Positions 34,964 through 44,071 of a DNA stretch of 45,878 nucleotides are shown here, in pieces. The DNA lies in assembly GCA_041583135.1 (NCBI GenBank), contig JBFHGJ010000044.1, positions 1-45,878 on the forward strand, in the 5' to 3' direction. This stretch comes from JABSOG01 sp041583135. Its GTDB lineage: Bacteria > Pseudomonadota > Gammaproteobacteria > Enterobacterales > Alteromonadaceae. The translations under genes and the position numbers were made by a program. Within the stretch, counting starts at the first letter, position 1. Each line of letters begins with the position of its first letter. Under the pieces are notes generated by a model that saw only the letters and a program-made list of their open reading frames with translations, had not been told where the DNA came from and did no database searches.

Positions 34964-36601
34964 TTAACTGCGTTGATCTTTCTGATGTTGATAGGCTGCG
35001 GCAACAAAACCTTCAAACAGTGGGTGCCCATCCCTCGGGGTAGAGGTGAATTCCGGGTGGAATTGAGCGGCGACAAACCATGGGTGGTTTGGTACTTCGA
35101 TGATCTCTACCAGTCTGTTGTCCTCAGAATAACCGGTAAAGGCCAATCCGGCTTGTTCAAGGCGGTCGATGTAGTTGTTGTTGACCTCATAGCGATGACG
35201 ATGACGCTCAAAAATCACATCATTCTTATACATGCCGTGGGCCAATGAGCCTGCCTTTAGATTACAGCCTTGTGCGCCTAAGCGCATGGTGCCACCTAAA
35301 TCGGTGTTTTCATCACGTACTTCGGTAGAACCATCGGGATCCATCCATTCGGTGATAAGGCCGATAACCGGGTGAGGGCCATGTGGGTTAAACTCGGTTG
35401 AGTTGGCGCCTTCAAGACCGGCTACGTTGCGGGCGAACTCAATTAAAGCGACCTGCATGCCCAAACAGATACCGAGGTATGGAATACCGTTTTCACGGGC
35501 ATATTTGGCTGCGAGAATTTTACCTTCAGTACCACGTTCGCCAAAGCCGCCGGGAACCAAAATGGCATCTAAACCTTCTAAGGTTTCATCCCCTTTGCTT
35601 TCGATCATCTCAGCATCGACGTAGTGAATTTGCACCTTGAGCTGGTTGTTAAGACCCGCATGTTTTAACGCTTCGTTGACTGACTTATAGGCATCAGGTA
35701 GAGAGACATATTTGCCCACCATGCCGATTTTAACCTCGCCATTGGGGTTTGATTCTTTGTACAGTACCTTTTCCCACTCAGATAAGTCTGCTTCTGGACA
35801 CTCTAAGTGGAAACGACGGCAAATCAGTTCATCTAAGCCTTGTGATTTGAGTATCGCCGGGATCTGATAAATGCTTGAGCAATCACGTAACGAGATCACC
35901 GCCTTTTCTTCTACATTGGTGAACAACGAGATCTTCTGGCGCTCATTACCCGGAATGGTATCGGTTGAACGACACACCAAAATATCCGGCTGGATACCGA
36001 TAGAGCGCAATTCTTTGACCGAGTGTTGGGTTGGCTTGGTTTTGACTTCACCAGCAGTGCCGAGATAAGGCACTAAGGTCAAGTGCATAAACATCGCACG
36101 TTCGCGGCCTAATTCAACGCCTAACTGACGAATGGCTTCTAAGAATGGTTGTGATTCGATATCACCGACAGTACCACCGATTTCAACCATAGCGATATCA
36201 AAACCTTCACCGCCTTCAAGCACACGGCGCTTGATGTCGTTGGTAATGTGAGGAATAACCTGAATGGTTGCACCTAAGTAGTCGCCACGACGTTCGGCAC
36301 GAAGTACCGACTCATATACCTTACCTTGGGTGAAATTGTTGCGCTTAGTCATTTTGGTACGAATGAAGCGCTCATAGTGACCGAGATCCAGATCCGTTTC
36401 GGCGCCGTCTTCGGTGACAAATACCTCGCCGTGCTGGATTGGACTCATAGTGCCAGGATCGACATTAATATAAGGGTCAAGCTTGAGCATGGTGACTTTT
36501 AAGCCCCGCGCCTCAAGAATGGCCGCCAAACAGGCTGCCGCAATACCCTTACCCAATGATGATACAACACCACCCGTAACAAAGATATATCTAGTAGTCA
36601 T
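34964..36601 (-). CDS. pyrG: CTP synthase
   Basis: The 545 aa enzyme aminates UTP to CTP using glutamine. The N-terminal synthase domain begins TGGVVSSLGKGIAAA (P-loop) and includes KLDPYINVDPGTMSP and ETDLDLGHYERF. The C-terminal glutaminase has the nucleophile in YLGICLGMQ (around residue 380) and the His/Glu pair in FHPEFTS. Length matches E. coli PyrG. mazG, which often precedes pyrG, is not found upstream in this window; a gap of about 300 nt separates it from the divergent Spy-like gene. Confidence 0.98.
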   Translation of the reverse strand: MTTRYIFVTGGVVSSLGKGIAAACLAAILEARGLKVTMLKLDPYINVDPGTMSPIQHGEVFVTEDGAETDLDLGHYERFIRTKMTKRNNFTQGKVYESVLRAERRGDYLGATIQVIPHITNDIKRRVLEGGEGFDIAMVEIGGTVGDIESQPFLEAIRQLGVELGRERAMFMHLTLVPYLGTAGEVKTKPTQHSVKELRSIGIQPDILVCRSTDTIPGNERQKISLFTNVEEKAVISLRDCSSIYQIPAILKSQGLDELICRRFHLECPEADLSEWEKVLYKESNPNGEVKIGMVGKYVSLPDAYKSVNEALKHAGLNNQLKVQIHYVDAEMIESKGDETLEGLDAILVPGGFGERGTEGKILAAKYARENGIPYLGICLGMQVALIEFARNVAGLEGANSTEFNPHGPHPVIGLITEWMDPDGSTEVRDENTDLGGTMRLGAQGCNLKAGSLAHGMYKNDVIFERHRHRYEVNNNYIDRLEQAGLAFTGYSEDNRLVEIIEVPNHPWFVAAQFHPEFTSTPRDGHPLFEGFVAAAYQHQKDQRS

Positions 36602-36917
36602 GTGAACCCAAAGATGTTAGGAAATTTAAAGGAAATTACTTGTACAAGGACGGGGTGGCAGTATAGCAAAACCCAGTCATATCTCCAAACGAAAAGTGAA
36701 ATTCGGCAGGATTCTTGATTCATGCCGCTGCTACACCAAATAGACTTTAAAATTCAGCATATTAGCTACGAGATAAAAGGGGCTGTCTACGAAAGCTGTA
36801 AAGGGGTGGTTGCGACAGTTAACTTTTGCTTCCACATTTGTTGCACATTCAATGCGAATTCATTGCACGTTTGCTTTATACACTGCGGATAAATCAACCT
36901 CATTGGATAACATAAAG

Positions 36918-37310
36918 ATGAAAAGCCTATATCGATTGAATCAACTGCTGGTCGTGATTGCGACTGTATTGGGTCTGACCTTTTGTTCGCTGGTGGCGAT
37001 GGCCGACCAACATCGCGGTATGGATGGTGAGCGGGGCAGCCGAGCAGACAGGCCACGAGGCCCTGAGCATTTGGCGCAACTGCTTAATATTGAGCAGAGT
37101 CAAAAAGACCGGTTTATACAGATCATGCAATCGGCCCATCAAAAGCGAGTGGCAATTATGTCGCAAAGACTCGATCAGCAAAACGAACGGGCTGAAATGG
37201 ACGCGCTACATCGGCAAGTCATTGCCCAGTTGTCAGATGTGCTGACAGAGGAACAATTGCAGCAATTTGAGCAGTTTGCCGAAAACAATCGACCACCAAG
37301 AAGGCACTAG
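36918..37310 (+). CDS. Spy/CpxP-like periplasmic protein (LTXXQ family)
   Basis: The 130 aa protein has a signal peptide (MKSLYRLNQLLVVIATVLGLTFCSLVAMA) and a helical mature part with the LTXXQ pattern (LTEEQLQQFEQF), preceded by LLNIEQSQKDRFIQIMQ, typical of Spy/CpxP-type chaperone-like envelope proteins. The mature N terminus is basic and Gly-rich. The start is ATG 36918 because the signal peptide begins there; a longer frame from 36810 is not signal-like. No partner cpxR/cpxA is in the window. Role in envelope stress or metal response is inferred from family. Confidence 0.78.
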   Translation: MKSLYRLNQLLVVIATVLGLTFCSLVAMADQHRGMDGERGSRADRPRGPEHLAQLLNIEQSQKDRFIQIMQSAHQKRVAIMSQRLDQQNERAEMDALHRQVIAQLSDVLTEEQLQQFEQFAENNRPPRRH

Positions 37311-37485
37311 CCTTAAGCTGTGGCTGACGACTGACACCAAAAGGCGACAACTTAATGGCCCAATAGACTAAGGTTTATGGGGCCATCTTAGTATGACTTT
37401 GCTACTGGGTGACTACAAAGTCGATGTGGTTGGAGATAAATTGCGCGAACGATTTAAAAATTGATATTTTTTACTTGGCTGCTGG

Positions 37486-37514
37486 GTGACAAAATTGTTT
37501 AAACCCCTTATACT
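37486..37514 (+). promoter_or_regulatory. tRNA promoter
   Basis: GTGACA (37486-37491) matches 5 of 6 bases of the -35 consensus, followed after 17 bp by TATACT (37509-37514) and then a GC-rich GCGCAC discriminator typical of stringently controlled stable RNA promoters. The preceding 37311-37485 shows no gene. Confidence 0.75.
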
Positions 37515-37541
37515 GCGCACGTTTTTCACCTCGAAACAAAT

Positions 37542-37618
37542 GGCCCTATAGCTCAGTTGGTTAGAGCACCCGACTCATAATCGGTAGGTCCCTGGTTCAA
37601 GTCCAGGTGGGGCCACCA
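37542..37618 (+). tRNA. ileX: tRNA with CAT anticodon, probably tRNA-Ile2 (lysidine type)
   Basis: A 77 nt tRNA with acceptor GGCCCTA/TGGGGCC (one G-U), anticodon loop CTCATAA, T-arm CCTGGTTCAAGTCCAGG and encoded CCA at 37616-37618. The body resembles E. coli tRNA-Ile2 (GGCCCCTTAGCTCAGT, GACTCATAATCG, CTGGTTCAAGTCCAG) more than elongator tRNA-Met. C34 would be changed to lysidine by TilS to read AUA. Assignment as Met cannot be fully excluded. Confidence 0.9.
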
Positions 37619-38287
37619 TTTCCTACAAGCCTTCTATTAATAGTAAGTATTTACTAACCTCTGCTTTTTATCTCTCGCTAGACATTATCTTAATTAACCT
37701 GATGAGCTGTGCGTATGTCGGGTCAATGCCCTTGAACTCATCACTCCCCTTGAACGACTGGCCATAAATAGGTTGGTTGTTGTTGGGCAACGCCCAACAA
37801 TTGGGTGGATGATTAAAGCAACATGGTGCGCACGGCGGCACCCTACATAAAATCATTAAATGAATAGCTATCCAAGATAGGTGGTTAACAATTAATTTAC
37901 ATATTGCAATTGCAATATTACCCGCTACATCGCCAAAGTGCTGACGCTTTTTTGCTGCGACTGACAAGTCTCCATTTATTTCTTGACTAACTGGTCAAAA
38001 AGTTCTTAAAAACAAGAGTTTGCCATTTTTGTCGCAATGAATACCAACGCAACTGTAACCAAAAGTAATGATCCTGCAAAAGGCGATATTACTGGTTTTG
38101 GATGAAAATCAAGCTATCCAAGTAAGGGAAACGATACATTAATGTACATTCCGACACCCGAAAAGTATTGCCGTTTATCCATTATGATGGCTAGTTATTA
38201 ACTATGTGTTAACAAATCTACTATGGCGCCAGAGGTCATCATGGCTTTGGTGTCATAGCGCATAAACTATAACGATGAGATAAGCAG
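37619..38287. other. 669 nt intergenic region, no convincing gene
   Basis: Contains a 9 bp hairpin TTGTTGGGC/GCCCAACAA (37780-37800), a perfect 18 bp palindrome ATATTGCAATTGCAATAT (37901-37918) and a palindrome TACATTAATGTA (38135-38146). The only sizeable frame (37668-37967, minus) is not gene-like. No transposase or integrase sequence is visible despite the tRNA at its left edge. Confidence 0.5.
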
Positions 38288-39232
38288 ATGAATAAACGCA
38301 TATTTATGACAACCGGCATTTTAATGCTGTCGCTAGCTAGCCTAGCTGCTAATGCGGCCGCTAAACCACAGGACAAACAGCGGGCGTCTTACGGGGTCGA
38401 GGATGTCGGTGTCGAGAATTTTATCTGGACCGGCAAGGTCCCTAGCGCCAGAAAAGTGGTGATTAGAAATTTCTATGGCAATATCGCTTCACGACTGCGT
38501 AGTGAAGATAGAATCGGTGTTTCAGCCATCATCCAAAAAATAGGCCCACAGCCGCCACAAGCCAAAATTGAAATTGATGAAGACGCTGGTGTCACCTATG
38601 TCACTGTGGTTTATCCCCAAGGGCAGCATAATGCCGCCGGCGATTTGATTGGCCGTACAGATATTGCCATCGTCGTGCCTGAAACGGTTTCGGTTGAAAT
38701 GGAAACCAGCTATGGCGATATCGGCGCGAAGAAGCATTTTTCGAATCTGAGTGCAAAAACCCAATCAGGCAATATCAAACTCGGCTCTGTTGGTGAAATC
38801 AATGCTTATTCTGTCAGCGGTAATATTACCGTGGACATGTACAACTACATTTGGAAAAAACCGCAAAAGGTATTCAGCGAACAAGGCAATGTTCGCCTGA
38901 TCTTGCCCCAGCAAGCCGATTTGGCGGTGACCATCAAAGCAAAAAGCATCACCCACAATCTGTTGGATTACAATGTGGATATCGCACAGCAGCAGGGATG
39001 GGCTGCTTTTACCCTCAATCAAGGTCACTCCAGCGCTGAAATCGCCGCGCCTCAAGGCTTGGTTAAAGTTGACCTGATCAAAAAGCCCCATGGCGGTTAT
39101 GTTGCTGTGCCGGGCGAGTTCAATGGCGACCTGCGTGACCTGCCTAAAGCCAAGCCGTGGAAGCCCGGCGATCCTATCATAGAAAAAGACGACAAAGGGA
39201 CGGGACCATCGCGCAAGTCTAGCGGTAACTAG
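38288..39232 (+). CDS. Exported DUF4097-like adhesin/beta-solenoid protein with C-terminal PGDPI motif
   Basis: The 314 aa protein has a signal peptide (MNKRIFMTTGILMLSLASLAANAAA). The middle has short repeated beta-strands (VVIRNFYGNIAS, METSYGDIGAK, AKTQSGNIKLGSV, YSVSGNITVDMY) like the DUF4097 family, which forms a beta-helix. The C terminus carries FNGDLRDLPKAKPWKPGDPI (residues 278-297), which reappears in variant form just after the signal peptide of the next gene's product. Function is unknown; the link to its neighbour through the shared motif suggests joint action at the cell surface. 158 nt separate the two genes. Confidence 0.72.
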   Translation: MNKRIFMTTGILMLSLASLAANAAAKPQDKQRASYGVEDVGVENFIWTGKVPSARKVVIRNFYGNIASRLRSEDRIGVSAIIQKIGPQPPQAKIEIDEDAGVTYVTVVYPQGQHNAAGDLIGRTDIAIVVPETVSVEMETSYGDIGAKKHFSNLSAKTQSGNIKLGSVGEINAYSVSGNITVDMYNYIWKKPQKVFSEQGNVRLILPQQADLAVTIKAKSITHNLLDYNVDIAQQQGWAAFTLNQGHSSAEIAAPQGLVKVDLIKKPHGGYVAVPGEFNGDLRDLPKAKPWKPGDPIIEKDDKGTGPSRKSSGN

Positions 39233-39315
39233 TCGCTGATTACCGACCAAATTTAACTTTCTTTCTCAAATGAATTAATGCTCTGCTGCACCTGTGCGGC
39301 AGGCGTTGATGGGCT

Positions 39316-39350
39316 GCGCTCGCCTTAAATTTATAACCATAAGCGAGCGC
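39316..39350 (+). other. Hairpin in the leader of the 39391 gene
   Basis: GCGCTCGC (39316-39323) pairs with GCGAGCGC (39343-39350) around a 19 nt A/T-rich loop, 41 nt before the next start. There is no U tract, so it may stabilise or separate the two messages rather than terminate. Confidence 0.35.
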
Positions 39351-39390
39351 CAAATAACTAACTACAAGTTGTAAAACTAAGGAGTTTTGC

Positions 39391-42318
39391 GTGAAACATT
39401 CAATTAAGCTGGTCAAAAGTGCGTTAGTCACTTCAATGCTGGCAGCTATGACCTTGCCTGTTCAAGCGGCGCAAAGTATGGCTGCACCTGCCATTGATGA
39501 CAATGGGGCAATGCACAAATACATGGGCGCAGAGCTGATGGCGACGGTAACACCTGAGCATTTCAGTGGTGATGTACGTGATTTGGCATTGGCACAAAAG
39601 TGGTTGCCTGGCGATCCTATCAAAGCTATCCCACGTCGAATTTATCCAAATGCTTTGGACAGTCTCCAACGTGCACCGGTCAATGAGGTTATCAACAAGG
39701 ACGACCCTCTATTGTCTAAACAAGCTGAGGCTGAAGGTATGTTTAGTCATGCGGTCAGTCAGGGGAGTGTCAATATTGAAGGTATTGGCTACACTGGTGT
39801 AAACCCCGCCGATCCGACTGGTACGGTAGGTAAAAATCACTATATTCAGTCGATTAACGGCAGTGGCGGTGCGGTATTTTCAATCTTTGATAAAGCTACC
39901 GGTAACAAGGTGTCAGGCCCGACCAACATGTCTAGCCTAGCGACCAATGTGTGTAAAAATGCGTTGGGCGACCCTATTGTCTTTTATGATGAAGCGGCCG
40001 AGCGCTATGTGATGACTGAGTTCAGTAATGAAACCGGCCGCTCACTGTGTGTTTATGTGTCCAAGACAGACAACCCGGTTACCGGTGGCTGGTATGCCTA
40101 TGAATTTCAAGCGCCTGAATTCCCTGATTATCCAAAATTTGGACGCTTTGGTGATTCTTACTATGTCGGCACTAACGAAAATGCAGGTCCTGGTATCTAT
40201 GCCCTCGAACGTAGCAAGATGTTGTCAGGTCAAACTGCTCGTATGCAACGTAAGAGTGCACCGCGTTTGGCTAACTTAAGCTTTCAGATGATGGTGCCGG
40301 TTGATGTTGATACCACAACTGGTCCTGCGGCAAGCGAAGGCGGTCTTTTCATTCGCCAACGCGATGACGAACTGATCAATCCGGGCAGCAACAACGCAAG
40401 TAAAGACTACTTGGAGCTTTGGACGTTCAAACCTGACTATGACAATGCTTCAAACACGCAGCTGACCGGCCCAATTAACATAGAGATCAGCGAGTTTGAC
40501 GCCAAATTCTGTACTTCTGGTGGCTCCGGCTTTGGCTGTTTGACGCAAAAAGGTTCAAGTCAAACCCTTGATCCGGTTAAAGAAGTGATCATGTATCGCG
40601 CGCAATACCGCAAGTTCTCAAGCCATGAGTCGATTGTTGCCAACTTTTTGACTGATGTGAACGGTAATGATCGCGCCGGTATTCGTTGGTTTGAATTGCG
40701 CCGTGCTGGCGGTGGTCAATGGGCGTTACATCAAGAGGGGACTTATTCGCCAGCTGGCACTGACAACCGATTTATGGGGTCGGCAGCAATGGATGGCAGC
40801 GGTAACATTGCGCTGGCTTATCACATTTCAGGGCCTGACACTTTTCCGGGGATCAGCATGACCGGACGTCATAATACTGATGCCAATGGAACAATGACGC
40901 AAACGGAAACCGTCGTGGTTGCCGGTGATAGTCATATTGCCAGTGATCGTAACGGTGATTACAGCCACATGGCTGTTGATCCGGTGGATAACTGTACTTT
41001 CTGGATCACCTCAGACTATGGATCTGATAGCGGTAAGTGGAAAACTCGTATTGCCAACTATAAGTTCAGTAACTGTGGTCAGCCACAAACACCTGATTTT
41101 GCCATGACTGCCACCAACTTGACTCAACAGGTATGTGCCAATACATCATTACAGCCTATCGCCATCAGCACCGCTGCGCAAAATGGCTTCACCGGGTCAA
41201 TCAATTTGAGTTACTCAGGTTTGCCTGCTGGCATTACCGGCGCTTTCTCAGTGAATCCTGTGAATGTTGGTGGTAGCTCTAATGCCAGTGTTGCGGTTGC
41301 CAATATCAACAGCGGCAGCTACACCTTTGATATTGTTGGCGCGTCAAGTGGCGTATCTAACAAAACTCTGGGTGTGACGGTCAATGTTGTTGACAAGCCG
41401 GGTCAAGTGAGTTTATCGGGTCCTGCCAACGGTGCAACCAACGTGGCACTACGTCCGACCTTTAGCTGGACTGCTCAGTCAAACGCCGCGTCTTATCGAA
41501 TCGAAGTGGCGACAGACAGCGGCTTTAGCAATATCGTCGCTTCTGGCACCGTGTCTAACGGCACCAACTATCAGCCTTCAGCAGACTTAAACGCTGAAAC
41601 AACCTACTACTGGCGAGTACGTGCCGACAATGGTTGTGGTCAAGTTTGGTCTGCCAGTGCGAGTTTTACCACTCAGGCCGCCAATGCCGGTAGTGTGTTG
41701 CAAAACGGTGTTGCCAAGACTGGGTTGACCGGCGCTGCCGACTCAAGCAACAACAAATTTACCTTTGACGTGCCAGCAAATGCCACAAACCTCAAGTTTG
41801 TGATGTCTGGCGGTACAGGTGATGCGGACTTGTATGTGAAGTTCGGGCAAGAAGCAACAACCGGCACCTATGACTGTCGCCCTTGGTTGTCGGGCAACAA
41901 TGAAATTTGCTCAATCAGCAATGTTCAAACTGGTACCTATCATGTATTGGTGCATGGTTACAGCGCATTTAGTGGGGTGAGCTTAACCGCTAGTTACACC
42001 GAAGGCTCAGCCGGTGGCAGTGGTAGTATCAGCGAAAGCAATCTCTCTGGTACTGCAAGCAGTCAAAAGTTCTTCACTATTGATGTTGCTGCTGGCGCGT
42101 CTAAGTTGAACGTGGTTATGTCCGGTGGCACTGGCGATGCTGATTTATATGTTCGTCAGGGAAGCAAGCCTACTGAAAGTAGCTATGACTGCCGTCCATA
42201 TAAAGATGGTAACAATGAAACTTGTGCTATCAATAACCCAACTGCCGGAACTTGGCATGTCGGAGTATTTGGCTACTCTGCCTACAGCGGGATTAGCCTA
42301 CAAGGATCTGTCGAGTAA
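39391..42318 (+). CDS. Large secreted protein with Ig-like, FN3-like and two PPC domains
   Basis: A 975 aa exported protein. Order: signal peptide (to about residue 27); motif FSGDVRDLALAQKWLPGDPI at 58-77; a roughly 450-residue beta-rich region (about 120-565) with Trp/Tyr/Gly blades suggesting a beta-propeller; an Ig-like domain (567-665); an FN3-like domain (668-765, FSWTAQSNAASYRIEVATD and TTYYWRVRADNGCG); and two PPC domains (768-870 and 878-975), each with GTGDADLYV, YDCRP and GYSA.SG. PPC domains are common on exoenzymes secreted by type II systems in marine bacteria. I see no protease triad or metal motif, so the catalytic role, if any, is unknown. The GTG start has AAGGAG 6 nt upstream. 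Confidence 0.85.
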   Translation: MKHSIKLVKSALVTSMLAAMTLPVQAAQSMAAPAIDDNGAMHKYMGAELMATVTPEHFSGDVRDLALAQKWLPGDPIKAIPRRIYPNALDSLQRAPVNEVINKDDPLLSKQAEAEGMFSHAVSQGSVNIEGIGYTGVNPADPTGTVGKNHYIQSINGSGGAVFSIFDKATGNKVSGPTNMSSLATNVCKNALGDPIVFYDEAAERYVMTEFSNETGRSLCVYVSKTDNPVTGGWYAYEFQAPEFPDYPKFGRFGDSYYVGTNENAGPGIYALERSKMLSGQTARMQRKSAPRLANLSFQMMVPVDVDTTTGPAASEGGLFIRQRDDELINPGSNNASKDYLELWTFKPDYDNASNTQLTGPINIEISEFDAKFCTSGGSGFGCLTQKGSSQTLDPVKEVIMYRAQYRKFSSHESIVANFLTDVNGNDRAGIRWFELRRAGGGQWALHQEGTYSPAGTDNRFMGSAAMDGSGNIALAYHISGPDTFPGISMTGRHNTDANGTMTQTETVVVAGDSHIASDRNGDYSHMAVDPVDNCTFWITSDYGSDSGKWKTRIANYKFSNCGQPQTPDFAMTATNLTQQVCANTSLQPIAISTAAQNGFTGSINLSYSGLPAGITGAFSVNPVNVGGSSNASVAVANINSGSYTFDIVGASSGVSNKTLGVTVNVVDKPGQVSLSGPANGATNVALRPTFSWTAQSNAASYRIEVATDSGFSNIVASGTVSNGTNYQPSADLNAETTYYWRVRADNGCGQVWSASASFTTQAANAGSVLQNGVAKTGLTGAADSSNNKFTFDVPANATNLKFVMSGGTGDADLYVKFGQEATTGTYDCRPWLSGNNEICSISNVQTGTYHVLVHGYSAFSGVSLTASYTEGSAGGSGSISESNLSGTASSQKFFTIDVAAGASKLNVVMSGGTGDADLYVRQGSKPTESSYDCRPYKDGNNETCAINNPTAGTWHVGVFGYSAYSGISLQGSVE

Positions 42319-42508
42319 TCGACAGAGTTAGGGTATGGCAGGGAAGCTGTATCCGTTTGTGCCACTGCTGTTTAATGGCACAGGCATACAAGGGTTTACC
42401 TTTGGTTTTCCTATACCAAGACCTTTAAAGCATCGCCAAAAAGTTTAGTTCTCTTACTTTTGTTAGATTGCTTTGACCCGCATCCACTTTTTGGCTGCGG
42501 GTTTTTTT
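42308..42508 (+). terminator. 3' hairpins and terminator of the 39391 gene
   Basis: CTGTCGA/TCGACAG (42308-42325) straddles the stop codon, and GTGCCA/TGGCAC lies at 42359-42381. The actual terminator is ACCCGCA (42476-42482) with TGCGGGT (42496-42502) and a seven-T run (42502-42508), also just before the stop of the convergent LysR gene. Confidence 0.72.
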
Positions 42509-42515
42509 GTTCATT

Positions 42516-43394
42516 TTAAGATTGGAGCATCGACGCAAACAGCACTTGAAGCTGTTCTACAACTGGGTTGTGTTGTAGGTGAGCCTTATAACCGTAATGA
42601 TAAAATAAACCGGTGTCACTCATCGTCGGCACATCCAATTTTACCAATTGGCCACTGCTAAGTTGTGGTTCAATCAAGTGCTTTTCCAATAACGCAATGC
42701 CTTGGCTGGCCAGCGCAGCCTGCTGCATCAGTAAAGTGTGACTGAAATACTGGGTTTTGCCTGTGCTAAAGGTAATATTGGGATTTTGCTGTCGCCACCT
42801 TTGCCAACATTCAACGCCGTCTAAATCAAGCAAAGGAATATTCGCCGCGTGGGCGCTTTGATTAACATGCTCAGACAACAAGTGAGGCGTGCAGACGGCA
42901 AGATATTCGTGTCTTGCCAAGGGCTTAGAGTGGTATGCCGGGCCAAGAGGTTTCTCGCTCAACACGATATCCAAATCCAAATCGTTTGGTAAATCGTGAC
43001 AGTTGAGCATCTTCAATCTTAGGTCTACATCGGGGTTTGCTTCTAGCCATATGCCGACAGTTGCCGATAGCCGATTGACGGCAAAAGCGCTATCGACACC
43101 GACATTGAGCAGCAGATTTTGTTGCTTCATAAACTGAAGCGTTGTCGATTCAATAGCGGCAAAATGCTGCTGTAATTGCTGTGCAAACTGTTTGGCTTGA
43201 GCACTTATTTCGACACATTTGCCTTTCTTTGTTAAAAGCGGCATACCGAGTTGTTGCTCTAATCGCTTCATTTGGTGAGTCACGGCACTCGGGGTGATGT
43301 TTAAGGTGTCGGCGACACTGGCCAAACTGCTTTTTTGCGCCACAACCGACAGCACATATAAAGACTTAAAGGATATACGGTTCAAAATGTTCAT
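42516..43394 (-). CDS. LysR-family transcriptional regulator
   Basis: The 292 aa protein has the N-terminal winged helix-turn-helix (ISFKSLYVLSVVAQKSSLASVADTLNITPSAVTHQMKRLEQQLG) and a C-terminal periplasmic-binding-like effector domain. The family-typical LDLDGVECWQRWRQQNP stretch is present. The start is ATG 43394 (MNILNRISF); a TTG at 43415 would extend it by seven residues without a better site. It is divergent from the exported NTF2-like gene, the classic LysR layout, and the T-N11-A site between them suggests it regulates that gene. The inducer is unknown. Confidence 0.9.
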   Translation of the reverse strand: MNILNRISFKSLYVLSVVAQKSSLASVADTLNITPSAVTHQMKRLEQQLGMPLLTKKGKCVEISAQAKQFAQQLQQHFAAIESTTLQFMKQQNLLLNVGVDSAFAVNRLSATVGIWLEANPDVDLRLKMLNCHDLPNDLDLDIVLSEKPLGPAYHSKPLARHEYLAVCTPHLLSEHVNQSAHAANIPLLDLDGVECWQRWRQQNPNITFSTGKTQYFSHTLLMQQAALASQGIALLEKHLIEPQLSSGQLVKLDVPTMSDTGLFYHYGYKAHLQHNPVVEQLQVLFASMLQS

Positions 43395-43458
43395 TGTCAG
43401 TTGATAAAAACTCAATTGTTGTTGGCAAAAATGTCATTAGTTTATGAAAGGGCTCTAG

Positions 43459-43481
43459 ATTAAGCTTGATTAAAACTTAAT
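43459..43481. promoter_or_regulatory. LysR-type operator ATTAAG-N11-CTTAAT
   Basis: Perfect 6 bp arms separated by 11 bp match the T-N11-A core of LysR binding sites, placed between divergent regulator and target and ending 15 bp before the target start codon. Confidence 0.55.
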
Positions 43482-43496
43482 TCAAGGAGCTAAACT

Positions 43497-44057
43497 ATGC
43501 GACTCAATGTTATTCAACTCAAGCCACTACTGTGGGCTACCTCTTTGGTTTTTTCTGTGCCATCAATCGCTGGCCAAAGCGAACAGCAACTACAAAGTCC
43601 GTACTTTTGTGGCCCTGATAACCCACCACAAGCACAAAACCTCGCAACGATTATTCCAGCCCTTTACGAGGTTGTTTCTGGCAGGGCTGATGAGCCAAAA
43701 GATTGGGCGCTGTTAAAGCAACTGCATAAAAGTGACGCCATTATTACGCCGGTGTTTCATCAAGGTAGGCAGTCACAGGCCAGCGTTTACGATGTTGACG
43801 GCTTTATTGCGTTGAATAAGCGCTTTTTTCAAGGGGAGGATTTCTTTGAAACCGAAGTGGCTAGCCGGGTGTTTCAATATGGTCATATGGCGACAATATT
43901 AAGTCTTTATGAGTCGCGTAAATCACCTGAGGCAGCACCTTATTCGAAAGGAATTAACTCGTTTCAATTGCTTAACGACGGCCGTCGCTGGTGCGTGATC
44001 TCGGTTACGTGGGATAGTGATAAGGGCCAGCACCGCCAGCCCTCTTTAGTACCATAG
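43497..44057 (+). CDS. Exported NTF2-like/SnoaL-like protein of unknown function
   Basis: A 186 aa protein with a signal peptide (MRLNVIQLKPLLWATSLVFSVPSIAG) followed by a mature part of about 155 residues. The pattern YDVDGFIALNKRFF, VASRVFQYGHMATILSLYESR and WCVISVTWD resembles the NTF2-like cone fold, whose members bind or modify small hydrophobic ligands. AGGAG lies 8 nt before the ATG. It is probably controlled by the divergent LysR regulator. The family assignment is a fold-level impression rather than a motif match. Confidence 0.65.
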   Translation: MRLNVIQLKPLLWATSLVFSVPSIAGQSEQQLQSPYFCGPDNPPQAQNLATIIPALYEVVSGRADEPKDWALLKQLHKSDAIITPVFHQGRQSQASVYDVDGFIALNKRFFQGEDFFETEVASRVFQYGHMATILSLYESRKSPEAAPYSKGINSFQLLNDGRRWCVISVTWDSDKGQHRQPSLVP

Positions 44058-44071
44058 TCGCTATCGTTTGC

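Noticed and set aside
37542..37618. Elongator tRNA-Met
   Set aside because: The CAT anticodon fits, but acceptor, anticodon stem and T-arm resemble tRNA-Ile2 more closely; kept as probable Ile2.
37668..37967. 99-codon minus-strand frame after the tRNA
   Set aside because: Odd composition (Cys/Pro/His clusters), spans a hairpin and the 18 bp palindrome, no ribosome site or recognisable domain.
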